Origin: Cryphonectria parasitica EP155
Lineage: Eukaryota > Ascomycota > Sordariomycetes > Diaporthales > Cryphonectriaceae
Direction of reading: 5' to 3'
Length of the DNA: 64,000 bases
Assembly: GCF_011745365.1 (NCBI RefSeq)
Contig: NW_024468916.1
Coordinates: 2,959,630-3,023,629, forward strand
Position 1 is the stretch's first letter. Every line of letters begins with the position of its first letter. Below, piece after piece: positions 46,438-58,163 of the stretch. Both the position numbers and the translations under genes were made by a program. Under the pieces are notes generated by a model, which saw only the letters and a list, made by a program, of their open reading frames with translations, had not been told where the DNA came from and did not search any database.

Positions 46438-49400
46438 GATTGTTCGCAGCTAGAATCTCTCGGCACGTATGCTCGCACGAGGCCTGATAAGTGTTTAGTG
46501 GTTTTCCACGTACTTTAGACATTACTTACGGGTCCGATGGACTTGACCCAGCTTGATTTCTATCCGGGGGAAGGTAGCGAAATCTGACGGTTGAATCCTT
46601 GGTAGCGAATATTGTTGAGCGACTTATGAGCAATAAGACTCACTACTATTGCTATGGATAGACTCCAAGAGTTCTAAAGACCTTGGATGGATCTCACGTC
46701 TAGGAACAAGGAATCTTCATACTACAGTTTTATAGGGGTGAGTGTGTCGGGTTGAATCAGTGTCTTCAAGATCCACAAGCCGTCACAGCTTCTCCCAGGG
46801 CAACACAAAAGCCGATCTTGTTCGGGAGCTCGAGGAAGCCCTGGAGGCCAAGACTGCATGTGTACTCTCATGTTAGTGGGCCTTTGGCAGGTCCTCGACA
46901 GGAACAAGAAGCAGGATAGCACACACGGAACCATTGATCAGGCTTGAGCTTCACTTATAGACCTGACACATTGCGTGACGTACAATGCCTCTCGTATGAT
47001 TGTTGGCGTGGTTCTGAGGAACATGGTCACTGTTCCTCCGCATCCAAATTAACGACACTCGGGTCTCCGTCTGTCAATATATTCTGGGAGAGTCTCCCTC
47101 TTGCCCCTTCCTGTGACAGGTGACAGAAGGTCAGGTCTGCCACTTTCTTCCATCCACAGCGTTCAGCTCTCAGTTAGCAACCCATACTTCTTATTTAGAG
47201 TCCTGGTGCTTGAGCCGGGCCGGTCTTTCCAACTCAAAGGTGTCGCTGAGTAGATCAAATGCGACGTTGTCTTTCGACTCCTATCACTGTTGAGCGCTAG
47301 TTCTGCCGTGGAAGCTCAACAGCTTCGGAAAAGCCGGCTTCGATTGGGTACCCCTGACAATTCGTAGATTGTAGCATGCGTAGCTCTCGACTGTACCATG
47401 CACCTTATCAATTATCACCCATGCCGATTGCAGTTCTCTTTCGTTCAAAGGGAGGGCTGGCTGTGGCGACCAGTAGATGGAGGGCCCTCCTGCGATACCG
47501 AGGTATAGTACCACAGGATCAACATGAAATAATTCCCCAAAAGCAGACCTTGATAACAGCATGGATCTATTATGAATCCTTGGGTAAGTGTTCGAGATGA
47601 ACTGAGCTCAAGGCACCCTCAAGCGTCTTGCATCGTTTAAGGTTTAATAGTGTTGTCCACAAATGTCAAATTTCTCTCTACCTTGATTATAATTACGGAT
47701 CTATGATCGAGGCTTCTTGTAAACTCCCTTCGGTGCTTCCACTGACTTTCAACTGGAATAGCAGGCACTGGATATCTGAGCCGGTGGCGGCGAGCTGCCG
47801 ATGTCAAATTGACAACGCATGCAGACGCACTTCGCTCTTATAGCTAACGTCAGGTCTGCTTTGGGCCAATTTGAGGATCAGGCCGTACCGAGCTATATGA
47901 GGATCCATTCTAATGTATAAATAACATGTTTTAGGACGCATTTGAGCCTTACGATCTAACTATCATTCGCATTACATCGTCAACATCCGGTTATATGTTG
48001 ACACAGCATCAAAATTAAAGTGAAGGATCCAACTGACGGTCAAGAGCAGACCAAGATTCTGTCCTCGTGATGCCGTTCAAGTTTTTATCGCAGTCAAAGA
48101 GCGAAAGTATACGGACGAAAGTTACAACGGCCGCATTATGAGGTTGTCAGGTTTATCCAGATTTTCCCCAGACATGAACCGATCTCCAGACAAAATCAGA
48201 CCAAAAAAAAAAGACTAGAGATCCCCATGAGGCCACGAAGACTCACTAAAAAGAAGCACATGATGACAGTCGCGCAAATTTCGATGATAACCCAGCGGCA
48301 CAGGGCACATACAGGACGTACGACTCGAAAAGGACGGCAGCTAAGGTCGGATGATAGTGCCTCCACCAGCTTCACATGGAGTAAAGGATTAGACGCGAAG
48401 TCCTTCGGATGGAGGCAACGCACAACCGCTTACGAGGCCTGTGCCAAATCCTCGGGTGAGCAGCTTGAATCTCAGCTGTGTGAAAAGATCGAGTTGTCCT
48501 TCAAATTTTGGCAAAGCTCATTTGAGCAATGGAGCAAATGGTTTCAGAAAATTGAGGAATTCATATATCCGAGAATGAAAGCTAATGTTTCTGATGGGAT
48601 TTCGATACTAGAAGCAAAGACTTGAATTGGGAGATATTGTTTAGTGTTCGAACATGGGACATGATGGTCGCCGCCATCTCGTGAATCTGCTTAGGCACAA
48701 GCTCTTGAATTGCTTCGTCGAGAACGGCAGCCATGCCACCTTATACATGATAAGCTGCATACAAAAAGAGGCTGTCAAATGAAAGCGAAGGAGCACTTGC
48801 TGAGAGTGGCTGGGGATATGTGTAAGACAAGACAAATTGTCATCCTGGTTAGGGCGTCCATGTGCTGGCACGAGCCTTTGAAAATCTGCGAGTCTTTTGA
48901 GAAATGAATCATGTGTTGACCGTCGTTGCCGACATGGACCTCTACCCATATACCATATATAACATAAATTAAATCACTTTCTTCAACCAACGATCGCCCA
49001 TCTCGGCATCTCAGTCTCGTTCAGATGCGCCTTCACCTGAAGTTTCTCTGCTGGAATTGGCTAGAAGGTGGCAACAGAAATCACTCCTCAAAAGAGGGCC
49101 ACCACCTTATCCTGACAACCCATCCGAATGTGTCGCCATAGGTTCATGCTCACGCATGCAGACTTGTAGTGTTGGTCTTGATCGCGCGCTCGGATACAGC
49201 GGCCCTTCTCATCTTCCCACGCGCAAGGCCGGAAGCCCTGGGGAAGAGTAGTCTTAGGTCGATTTGGCGTTCTGCTCTGGTACGGCCATGTTGAGGACAG
49301 TCTGCGAGAGCGGGAACGGTGATTGATTCCATTTTGATGTGTAGGTGGTGAAGTGCTGTGACTTTCTTCAGAGCTGGCGGTGATCTTTATCGATTTTTGC

Positions 49401-49734
49401 TTTCTTTCTTTGGACGCGAGGTCTTAGTGGTGATTGAGGCGCAGACTGATGGGACTGGGCTTTGATCTGCTCTTATATATCGTAGAAGATTTAGGAAGTG
49501 TGATTGGTGTTATTCTCGTAGTATGTTACCTAGAACCTGTGAAAGACATGGCGAGTCTTGAAAACTCCGAATCTTAGAGGGGGCTGACGACTGTTTAAAT
49601 GGTGTGATCTCACAAGCAACAAGGGTACTTCCTTTTTCTTTGCGAGACACAGCAGAGGCAGTTTATGTTCTAGGCTGATACCTATCCAATGACCTATCTC
49701 ATAATTCTCTTGGATGACGCGAAGCCCGCTCAGT

Positions 49735-49805
49735 AAGATATCTAGTGGTTATCACAGCCCCGTAAGGCTGCGCTTCCCGGCCTCCTCGTTGGGGAGGTGG
49801 CCAGC
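49735..49805 (+). other. tRNA-like A-box fragment with adjacent hairpin
   Basis: TAGTGGTTATCAC resembles a tRNA A box and D-arm. It is followed by CAGCCCCGTAAGGCTG and then a hairpin CCTCCTCG/TTGGGGAGG. There is no B box (GGTTCRANTCC) or acceptor stem, so it is not a tRNA gene; it may be a tRNA-derived SINE remnant. Confidence 0.25.
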
Positions 49806-51364
49806 CTATGGTAGGATCGACATACGTACTATGGTACAAAGAACAACACAAGGCGTCTTACATGCAGAAGCGAGCTGATGTAAGCGGCACAGCAGCCAAC
49901 AAGAGAGACAGGCAGCCAGAAAAAATCAATGAGGTTCCATTGAGCGGTCTTAGACAGACCGCTACTTGGCCTGTTGGGTGGGGTATTGAGAATCCAGCGC
50001 CTTCAGCCTCCGGGTGATTGTGGTCCGCGTGGATCTGAGTAACAGCCCCGACCGGTATGGACCATGGAGTCACCACTTGAGGTGCTGAGCAGAAGAGCGT
50101 TCAGGGCCCGACTGAATGTATGACAATCGTGAGTGTTCAAGAGGGCGCAGTGAAGAAAAAGTAAATCTGACAGCATTCTCGAGACTGCAGCCTCCGCCGT
50201 GCGAGGAAATGAGTCTGGTTTCTCGCATGCACAGGGTTGTCACAATGTTGAGATGGACAAACAACTACGATACTTCACGCGCACTTCGTTGGAGGAGTGC
50301 ATCCCATGGCGAGAACACGCATATTAAGCCCCGAGTCTGCCGTCTTATCAAATCATAAGTATCAGGACGTTCGTATCGATCCTGATTTCACCTCAGGCAC
50401 GTGTTGGAGCTGGCGTGCGTGGTGGCTTGTCCGCAGGATGGCCGGTGCATTGGGGACCAGATGGCGGAAGGATGCTCATATGCATGAGAATGAGGAGCTC
50501 GTGGATCCGATCATCATCATCGGATTCAACACGATCGTATCACAGGCACAAGTACGCCCAATGAGGTTGCCTGTTGAGCGGTCAGACTACCAACCAAAGA
50601 GATCTGATTCTTCCTGCAGGCAACTTGGAACCCGGAAGTTTGAACACCGATGCTGAGAAAGAATCGAGGGTTCCACGTGCACCATTCATTACTCAAGGGG
50701 CCCAGCTTGACCGATGAGCAAGAAAAACTGGTGGTGTGGGACAAGTGTTGATATCGAGATCCGCTCGAGAGGATGCTACATCACTCTGTACCGTTTCAGC
50801 ATCCGTTTCTGCATTCACGACCGTTTTCAAGGAAACTAGAAGCGTAGAGAATTAATGATTCAATTATTATTATTTTTCTTCTTTTTTTTTTCTGGGTTCT
50901 TTTGCCTCTTCTCCCCCTCTTCCCTATTCCAAGTCTTTCGCCCTGCGTCGTGATGGTGGTTTTGATGAGTTGTCCTGGCATCGCCCTGTCCAGATGACCG
51001 CCAAAGCTGCTGAAGTTCATGCAGGTCGCTGCCAGGTGTCAGTCATCCCACCCAGGCCTGCAGCGAGAGGGGACGAATCGACAGCGTACGAGATGACGCT
51101 AGGGGCCAAGAGGGTGGTGTAGGGGGAGAGGGGCCCCACGGCACCGGAGCAACGGGATCGGTGGGGCAGCCGTCCTGCTGAGAGGGGTGGTTTGCCTGGT
51201 CGATTCATTCTCCTGTCATCCCGTTACTGATTAGGCTGGCTATAGGCTGCGATCTTGGACATGACGGTGAGGCGAGTTCCGTCATACACCATGTGATGGT
51301 TTTCACGGAGGCTAAAATCGCGGACGATCCTGCACCCAAACTTTCGGGACACTAGGTACGAGGG

Positions 51365-51399
51365 ATTTATTTATTTACTCATTTATTTATTTATTTATC
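51365..51399 (+). repeat. Imperfect TTTA microsatellite
   Basis: Tandem ATTT/TTTA units with one interruption (ACTC). Intergenic. Confidence 0.85.
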
Positions 51400-52876
51400 T
51401 TTATCAAAGAGGAAGGCAGTCATTCATCTTGGGTGTGCTCACCGATGTGGTGGTGGTGGGGGTGGACCAGCAAACATCGTTGGCTTCGTTGTCGATGCCG
51501 GTTATCAATTCTCACCACCGACAAGATAAGTAGACTATGGTAGTAGGCACGCGCACACCTTGGTGAGGCGATTGCACCATCGCCCTTGCGTAAAACCTGC
51601 CAATAGGTAGGAGAATGTCAGGATAGCCTCGCATCGTCCAAGGTGGCTTCTCGCGTTATGAGTCAAAGAGATGCGTTGGACGGAGTATTCGCTATCTTCT
51701 CTCGACTCTATCTGAGCACCTCGGCGCCTAAAGCAGGTATGCGGGTGTGCTGCGCGGAATTCCATACCCAATTCAGTAGGTTTTGTCTTTAGAATGATTT
51801 TTGTACAGATTCATGTTCAGCATTAGTTTGTTGATCACGAGTGAATAGTTCCCTTTTTCCATAATAATAACAATTATTATTATTATTCTTGAAACACAAA
51901 GTAGATCACCTCAATTATCCACAAGTCAGGTTGGTTTTTCTTTTCCCCCTCCTCACCGAACCTCTCCATTGTGGTGTGCAGATCCCCCCTCTTCGATGTC
52001 ACCTCACCTAGCAATGCCCCTGAGGTTGTCACCCGCCAGGCCGAATGATGCACGTGGCATATGTGCTACATCGATGTTCAGATATAAGACAAAGGGGAAA
52101 AAGATACCTCGGAACTTCAGAGTAGCGCGACCTCACAACACTTTGTCTAATATCGAGGATTTGGATTGGGTTCGTGCTCAAGACGAATGATATCATCCTC
52201 CTACAGTTGGATAGGGCAGATGAGACCCCCGAGACGCCACAGCAGAGCCTCCCACACCCACTAAAATGGCGCAATGCTCGACTAGGGATCTTGGATAGTA
52301 AGATGGACAAAATAAGAAATTGATAAAAAATTTACATATCTCATCTCGAGATCAGATATGTCAATTGCACCACCCTCTAGGCTGATCAGAAGATAATTTT
52401 GGGCACTATCATGCTAGGCAGAATACCCTCTTATCTGTCATTGACCACAGCGATATAAGCCAACTTTATAAGGATCTGATGCCGCTTGTCGTCATGTCAT
52501 GTTTCCACATGACTGGTTCCTGGCGCCGCTGTTCTTGGTCGATCTTCTTCAGCTCTGCTTTCGAGATCAAATCCTTCAAGAAAGAAAAGAAAACACCAGT
52601 GAGCTTCGGTCGTCGGCCGTGGGGGCACACAAGAACACCAGGTTTCGTTGTGTCTGCTGATGACTAGTGCCGTGTGGATGCCCTGCTTTATGATGGACGG
52701 ATCAAAGCAAGCCTCGTCTGGCTCAGGTGTGCCGATATGACGTTGCTGCGTTAAAAAGATATGCAGTGTGTTACTATCACCTGCCCAGGCGAAGCAGCGA
52801 GTCGAGATACGGAAATACAAGAATGAATGAACTAATTTCACTATCATAGTACTATTGTACTGGAGAACACTACTCT

Positions 52877-55111
52877 TCAATGCGCAGCGGCCATGATCTG
52901 CTTCTGCCTAACCTCCGAATCCTCCAACGCAGACTCGATGTGGTCATTCATCCTGTCTTTCACAGGCCGCAAGAAACAGGCCACCACAGCATTCACCGCA
53001 ACTACAACAGCGATGGCGATCCACACATACTTCCAAGAATAGGTGTTCGCATCCTCAAAGGCGCTCAGACACGCCGGGATGAGCTGTGCCGGCAGGCCCT
53101 GGATCATGGCCAGCGCCTGTGGGGGGTTGGCGGCGCTGAAGGCCGCGAGGACCTGGGGCAGTAACTCGGAGACGTTGAGCTGGGCTGCGCCGAGGACAGC
53201 TGCCACGTCGGTAGGGAGAACCTGGTCCATTTTGTTGTTGTAGATTGCTGTGAAGATCGTGATGCCGATAATGCCGCCAAAAGCGCGAGCGGAAATGCTG
53301 AGGGTGCCGGCTGTGCCGAGCAGGAATGAAGGTACGGACAGCGACAGTGCAGCAACTTTGTGAGAAGAGTTAGATTGTGTGGTTCTGTGTGTGTCTTTTT
53401 GCACGGTAAAGAAAATGGCTCACCAGGAATAACTGTAGTGACGGCGGTTCCAGCGCCGAAGAGAGCAGAGAATGCAAAGAGCCAGTTGAGGCGGTTTGGG
53501 TTCAGCAACGCCATCAGGCCTATACAAAACAAGTTAATACACACACTTTCCTTTGTCAATGGCAGAGAGTAGATGGAGATGGACGAACCTGTGAATAGAC
53601 TGCACCATGCTAGTGCAATGACGAGAAGCAGCCTGTACCGCTGAAGTTTGCTCATGATATATCCTGCTGGGAGGCACCCAAAGGCGGAGATGGCCAGGTA
53701 CGGCATCAGATACTCCGCCACCTTCAGTGTATCTGAGTTGAAGACGATGGCAATCTGCTGGGCCAGAAGAACATTGACACCGAGAAGCAGCATTCCTATA
53801 ATAACCGACAAGTTAGAATCCTATCTTATCTCAGAGCATGAAAATATAGGGGGAAATGATGTCGAGCGAACTGTAGGGAGATTCCATCGCCAGGAGAATA
53901 AAGAAAAGCTCACCATCAATTGCACACACGAAGAGAAGGATGGGGAAATTCCGGTTGACGAAGAGACGGTGGTCAAATATTCCCTCAGATGTGCCGTATG
54001 CTTCGTATAGACCAAACCCAATGAGCCCAACACAGCCGACGATGAGAGACGCCATAACCTGCTTGGAGTTCCAGGCATATGTTGTGCCGCCCCACGTAAG
54101 AGCAATCAGCAGGGAGGCCAGAGACCCTGTGAAGATTACAATGCCGATGTAGTCGACCTTGGCCAAGAAGCTGCGCGCGCTCGAGTTCTGGCGGCGGAGA
54201 CCGGTGGGAGGCGGGTGGTAAAAGACCAGAACAAGTAGACTCGTGCAGCCATAGACGCACGCATTCAGATAGTACGACCAGCGCCAACCCTGATTGTATT
54301 TCTTAACAAAGTCTCCTGCTGCCAGAGTGCCGGCTACGACAGCAATGGAGGCCAAAGTCATGACGAAACCTTGAACCTTGGGGCGATGTTTGTTCGGGGA
54401 CACTTCGAGTGCAGTGGGAACACCGATGATCTGGAAAAAGGAAAGAGGAACAAGAACAGTCAGCGATGTGTTGCATAGATCGCAAGTACCAGCAAGATGA
54501 ATACACATACGCAGCCAGCATTTGCGAGACCGGTCAACACCTGTCCGGCGATGATTGTCATGGTGCTTTTCGCGGATCCAGCGACCACGGCCCCAACAAC
54601 ACCTATTGCCGCTGCCGAGACGATGAACCATTTCTTGCCAAACCTGTCACTGAGAAATCCCTAGGTAGTTTGACAACGTGTTAAAAAGTCTGGCTGGGTC
54701 CATTTGTCATGCAATTTGCGAGACAGCAAGGCTGGACTTACAAAAATAGGCCCAAAAGCGAGGGTAAGGAGAAAGTTGGCATTGGCAATCCATGACGACG
54801 CGGCTGAATCGCCGAGACTGGCAATCTCGGAGCGTATGACGGTGTTTGTCTGAGCAAGCAGTTGGATGAGCACACATTTTGTACCTCTCGAAATAAGCAT
54901 CAAGCGTGCCAATATTATGTGGACTCACTGTGTTCGATATAGCAGCACACACATTCCCCATAGCCAGGGCAAAGATTGCTGCCAGTGTCCTCCAGTGCAC
55001 CCGGTATTCTGACGAAGGCTCGAATTCGCTTGCGAGGGCGGACGCGTGAGCCTCATGGATTTCCTGGTGCTCCCGGTGGGTAGACCCAGGCATCGATTTC
55101 TCTTCGTCCAT
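52877..55111 (-). CDS. MFS exporter, TRI12-type
   Basis: Seven exons on the minus strand (55111-54929, 54849-54742, 54660-54511, 54430-53914, 53795-53589, 53519-53424, 53355-52877) encode 579 residues; all introns are GT-AG and keep frame. The cytosolic N-terminus is followed by about 14 hydrophobic helices. The family-specific opening YRVHWRTLAAIFALAMGNV then NTVIRSEIASLGDSAASSW, and the MFS loop motif GFLSDRFGKKW, match the fungal trichothecene-efflux/siderophore MFS family. The substrate is unknown; family membership does not mean a mycotoxin is made here. The next gene on the same strand, 1 kb away, is a Baeyer-Villiger monooxygenase, so drug or metabolite export coupled to oxidation is plausible. 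Confidence 0.92.
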
Positions 55112-56132
55112 GATAGTCCTTGGTGGTCTGTCAACTGTCTGGTCAATTGCTGCTGCCTCTGTGTAGTTGCCGGAACACGTAATGCACTATCAATGAAGCT
55201 ACCGATGATGGAGGGAAAGATCAAGGAAACATCACTTCCACGGGAGATTGAAAGAGAAGAAAAAGAGAGAAGGGAGCAGGCTGGTGGACTATCCAGATAC
55301 ACAAACCAGGCAAATAAAGTACGACGCGAGTCTCACTTTGCCCGTCAAACCCCTTTCCTTCTCGCAACAACACGCATTGCCGCCTTTCAGCCCTTATGAG
55401 TGACATGGGGAAGTGGACCCTAGTGGCCAACGCTACCCCGTGGGGGAGACGGAGAAGAGGATCCAGCAGAATGGAACGCTAGACCAGCGGCTTTTCCGAG
55501 TCGACGGCGCCCATGGTAATACCAGCCTTCCGGAGAGGCTAGGCCCCCTTGCGCAGACGCAAACTAGGCTTTTCCGGCTGCGGAGCTCTTTGTTGTTTAC
55601 TCATCTATTACCTTGTCCATATACTGTAGAACAAGTACTACCGTAACACAACAAACAAACGCCGGTTTGAACACCAAAGCTTGTGGCGTCTCCAAGTGAG
55701 CCTCGTGAGTATTCTTAGCCGTGCACTGTTACGCCTAACTTCTGATGAGCTCCTGATGGAGTGAAACTGCCGTAGATGGCATCCGAAGTCTTGACACAAT
55801 CCAGCATCTTCGGGCAGCACAACTGATTAAGTCATCAGTGCTCATGTTTAAGTAAACAAGTAAGTATAATCACCACCTATGGCACATTAACGCGGGATAT
55901 CCGGACGAGAAACAGCCTACAGGACGAGATGGATCAGAGTGGTATTGAGCAGGGATTCGAAATCTACAGGGTATGCATCTCAGTAAAAATGGATATGCCT
56001 CTTAAGAGGGGCAAGAGAGAGACAACAGTCTGCGATTGGCAAGAGAATAAAGGAAGCAGGGAGGCATCGTGAACAGCTGACCCATCAGAATAACATCGAC
56101 CCTCCCTCAAACGCACAGACCTGTCTGCCGTG
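55112..56132. other. Spacer between BVMO and MFS exporter
   Basis: Promoter/leader of the exporter and 3' region of the monooxygenase. No supported coding frame and no obvious terminator or repeat. Confidence 0.6.
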
Positions 56133-58163
56133 TCAGTGAGAGAATGGTCTAGCCTTGTACCTCAGATCCATCTCTGGTGTTCCGGCTGGGGGCACGTCCA
56201 CGACATCGGGGTTCAAATAAAAAGACGGGTCACCACCCCCTGTAAGACAAACGCTGAATCCATTGCCCAGCCAGCGTAGACGATTTTGGTCTTTGGCCTC
56301 AAAGTCAAAGTCCTCCCAGCGCGGTGCCCTGAGGGCCTCTAGCAGATGCAACATACTTCCCGGCCAGAGGGCTGAAATGCGTCCCCCCGTGCCGCCCTCG
56401 GTCTTGTACCAGCTCTTGCATTCGTCCATATACACAGTCCTCTTGAAATACTCTCCAACAAGGTCGGAAAAGTCCTCTACCCTCGCTTTCTTAGGCGCCA
56501 TCGTGAGATAGTCCTCCTTTTGCAGCTTGCGGATGCATTTGATGATGTAGTCTCCCTCGGCTTCCAGGACTGGGTTCAGAGACCCAGCGGCGATGCCTGA
56601 GTTTGGTCCGAGCATCATGAAGTAGTTTGGAAAGCCGTCCACCGCTAGCGATAGGTAGCTCTTGGGGAATGGCGCGAACTTGTCCGCAATGGTCACGCCG
56701 TTTCTGCCGACCACCGTAAAGCCAGGGATACACGAGGTATCGAAGCCGGTTGCGCAGACGAGGACATCGGCATCTATTTGTCGCCCTTCCACTACCAGGC
56801 CAGTTTTGTTGATTACCTCAATATTCCTGGTAACGAGGTTGACGTTGGGCTCGCACAGGGCCTCTAGATAACCCGGACCAGGGGTGATCCTGCGACAGCC
56901 CACACCAAACGGCGGCGAGAAAACGTCAAGCAGGTCAGGCCTGTTCAAGAGTCTGTCCTGAGTCACTTTCGAAAACGTCTCTATGAATGTTCTTTGCATG
57001 TCGGAGCCGGTGAGGGAGGAGAAGTGGACGAAGTTGCCGTCATCGTCGAGTAGCTTTCTGAATTTGAGGTACGCTTCATCACTTTCCTCCCATTCTGCTT
57101 TGCGCTCATCCGAGACTGCGTTGTGGAAGTCAGCAAAAGAAGCAGAAGGCCGTATACTCGGATTCTCCTAAAGAGGCCGGACAACTAAAATCGCTCACTT
57201 TCCAAGTCCTTTGTATCCCATCCCATCTGGCCCATGATGTAGTCTCCGAACCGGTTTATGATCCAGGTCTTGTTTCGAACAAAGACGTGAAGCTGAGCGC
57301 CGTCAACTTTCTGCAGCTCTGGAACGATCTGGATGGAACTGGAACCGCCACCTATCACGGCAATCTTCTTGTTGCGGAAGTCGTACCTATTTTACGGTCA
57401 GGCCGCGTCTCATCAAGATAATAGCGCGCCGCTTACTTTTCGTTCCATGCTGAAGAGTGCATTTTCTCTCCTTCGAAATCATCGATTCCTGGGATCTGTG
57501 GCCACTTTGTCTTGTTCAGGGACCCACGGGCGGTCACCACAATGTCCACGGTCTCCACAATGTCCTCTTTGGTGTCCAGGCGGTGGACAGTCACGCGCCT
57601 GGAGTCAGAGTCAGTGAAAGCTTCAACTTTGCAACCATTACACACGTTGAACAGCGAGTGCGTTTTTGCAAGATCTACCCACCATTGTTTGAGACTTTCC
57701 ACCCAAGTACAGTCAACGACTTCATGGTGCAGCTGAACAAACCTCTTCGCCCCATACTTCTCAGCCACGCCATCGATGTACTTGCAGATCTCTGTTGAGG
57801 TGGCGTAAAAGCCGGACCAGGCTTTGTTCGGTTCGAAGGTGAACTGATACGAATGGGCTTTATTGGACCAAACAGTGAGCGCCAGATGATATCGGGCGCG
57901 GCATCTGCTCACAATTACTCACCTGGTATGTCACAAGCGCAGCCGGGATACCTGTTCTCCCACCACGTGCCGCCGATGCCGCCATTCTTCTCATAGATCT
58001 TGAAGTCGATGTTTCGTAGACGCTGAGGGATTCTGATGCCAAGGTAGACGCCCGAGAGGCCAGCTCCGATGACCCTCACCTTCAGTGGCCGTTCGTTCTC
58101 GATGGGCTCCTCTTTGCAACGGAAGGGGGCTCCGGCCTCTCCGGAGATAGAGTCCCCCACCAT
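56133..58163 (-). CDS. FAD-dependent Baeyer-Villiger monooxygenase (type I)
   Basis: Five exons on the minus strand (58163-57923, 57857-57683, 57598-57437, 57386-57199, 57115-56133) encode 582 residues. FAD-binding GAGLSGVYLG near residue 32, then GGTWWENRYPGCACDIP typical of cyclohexanone-monooxygenase relatives. The BVMO fingerprint FxGxxxHxxxW appears as FEGEKMHSSAWNE. The NADPH-binding Rossmann motif is AVIGGGSSSIQIVP. VGCRRITPGPGYLEAL and VCATGFDTS follow. It inserts oxygen next to a ketone, forming an ester or lactone. The second intron is 84 nt and has no in-frame stop; I splice it because the product then reads KQWRVTVHRLD as in homologues. The last acceptor is the CAG at 57116; an earlier TAG gives the wrong frame. 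An in-frame upstream ATG at 58238 would add 25 residues; 58163 fits the family. Confidence 0.92.

Larger units (their letters stand above)
44354..52876. other. 8.5-kb gene-poor region
   Basis: No frame with recognisable domains. CT-rich and AT-rich stretches alternate, with a TTTA repeat at 51365-51399 and a CA run near 44588. Candidate fragments are listed separately: 46069-46437 (minus) and a tRNA-like scrap near 49740-49800. A 132-codon plus frame at 48227-48625 opens with ATG and is strongly basic, but its antisense frame is equally long and neither shows motifs. The block may be degenerate mobile or accessory DNA; I cannot name an element. Confidence 0.5.

Noticed and set aside
48227..48625. 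132-codon basic plus frame
   Set aside because: No family signature, and the antisense is similarly open; not enough to call a gene.
48640..48990. Possible BTB-like fragment on the minus strand
   Set aside because: A short VEVHVG.. stretch suggested a BTB strand, but the hallmark residues are missing and the frame is interrupted.
49735..49805. tRNA gene
   Set aside because: No B box, T-arm or acceptor-stem pairing; kept only as a possible tRNA-derived repeat.
57116..57199. Earlier acceptor (TAG at about 57168) for the last monooxygenase intron
   Set aside because: It shifts the frame by one base and hits a stop; the CAG at 57116 with a CTGAC branch restores the family sequence.
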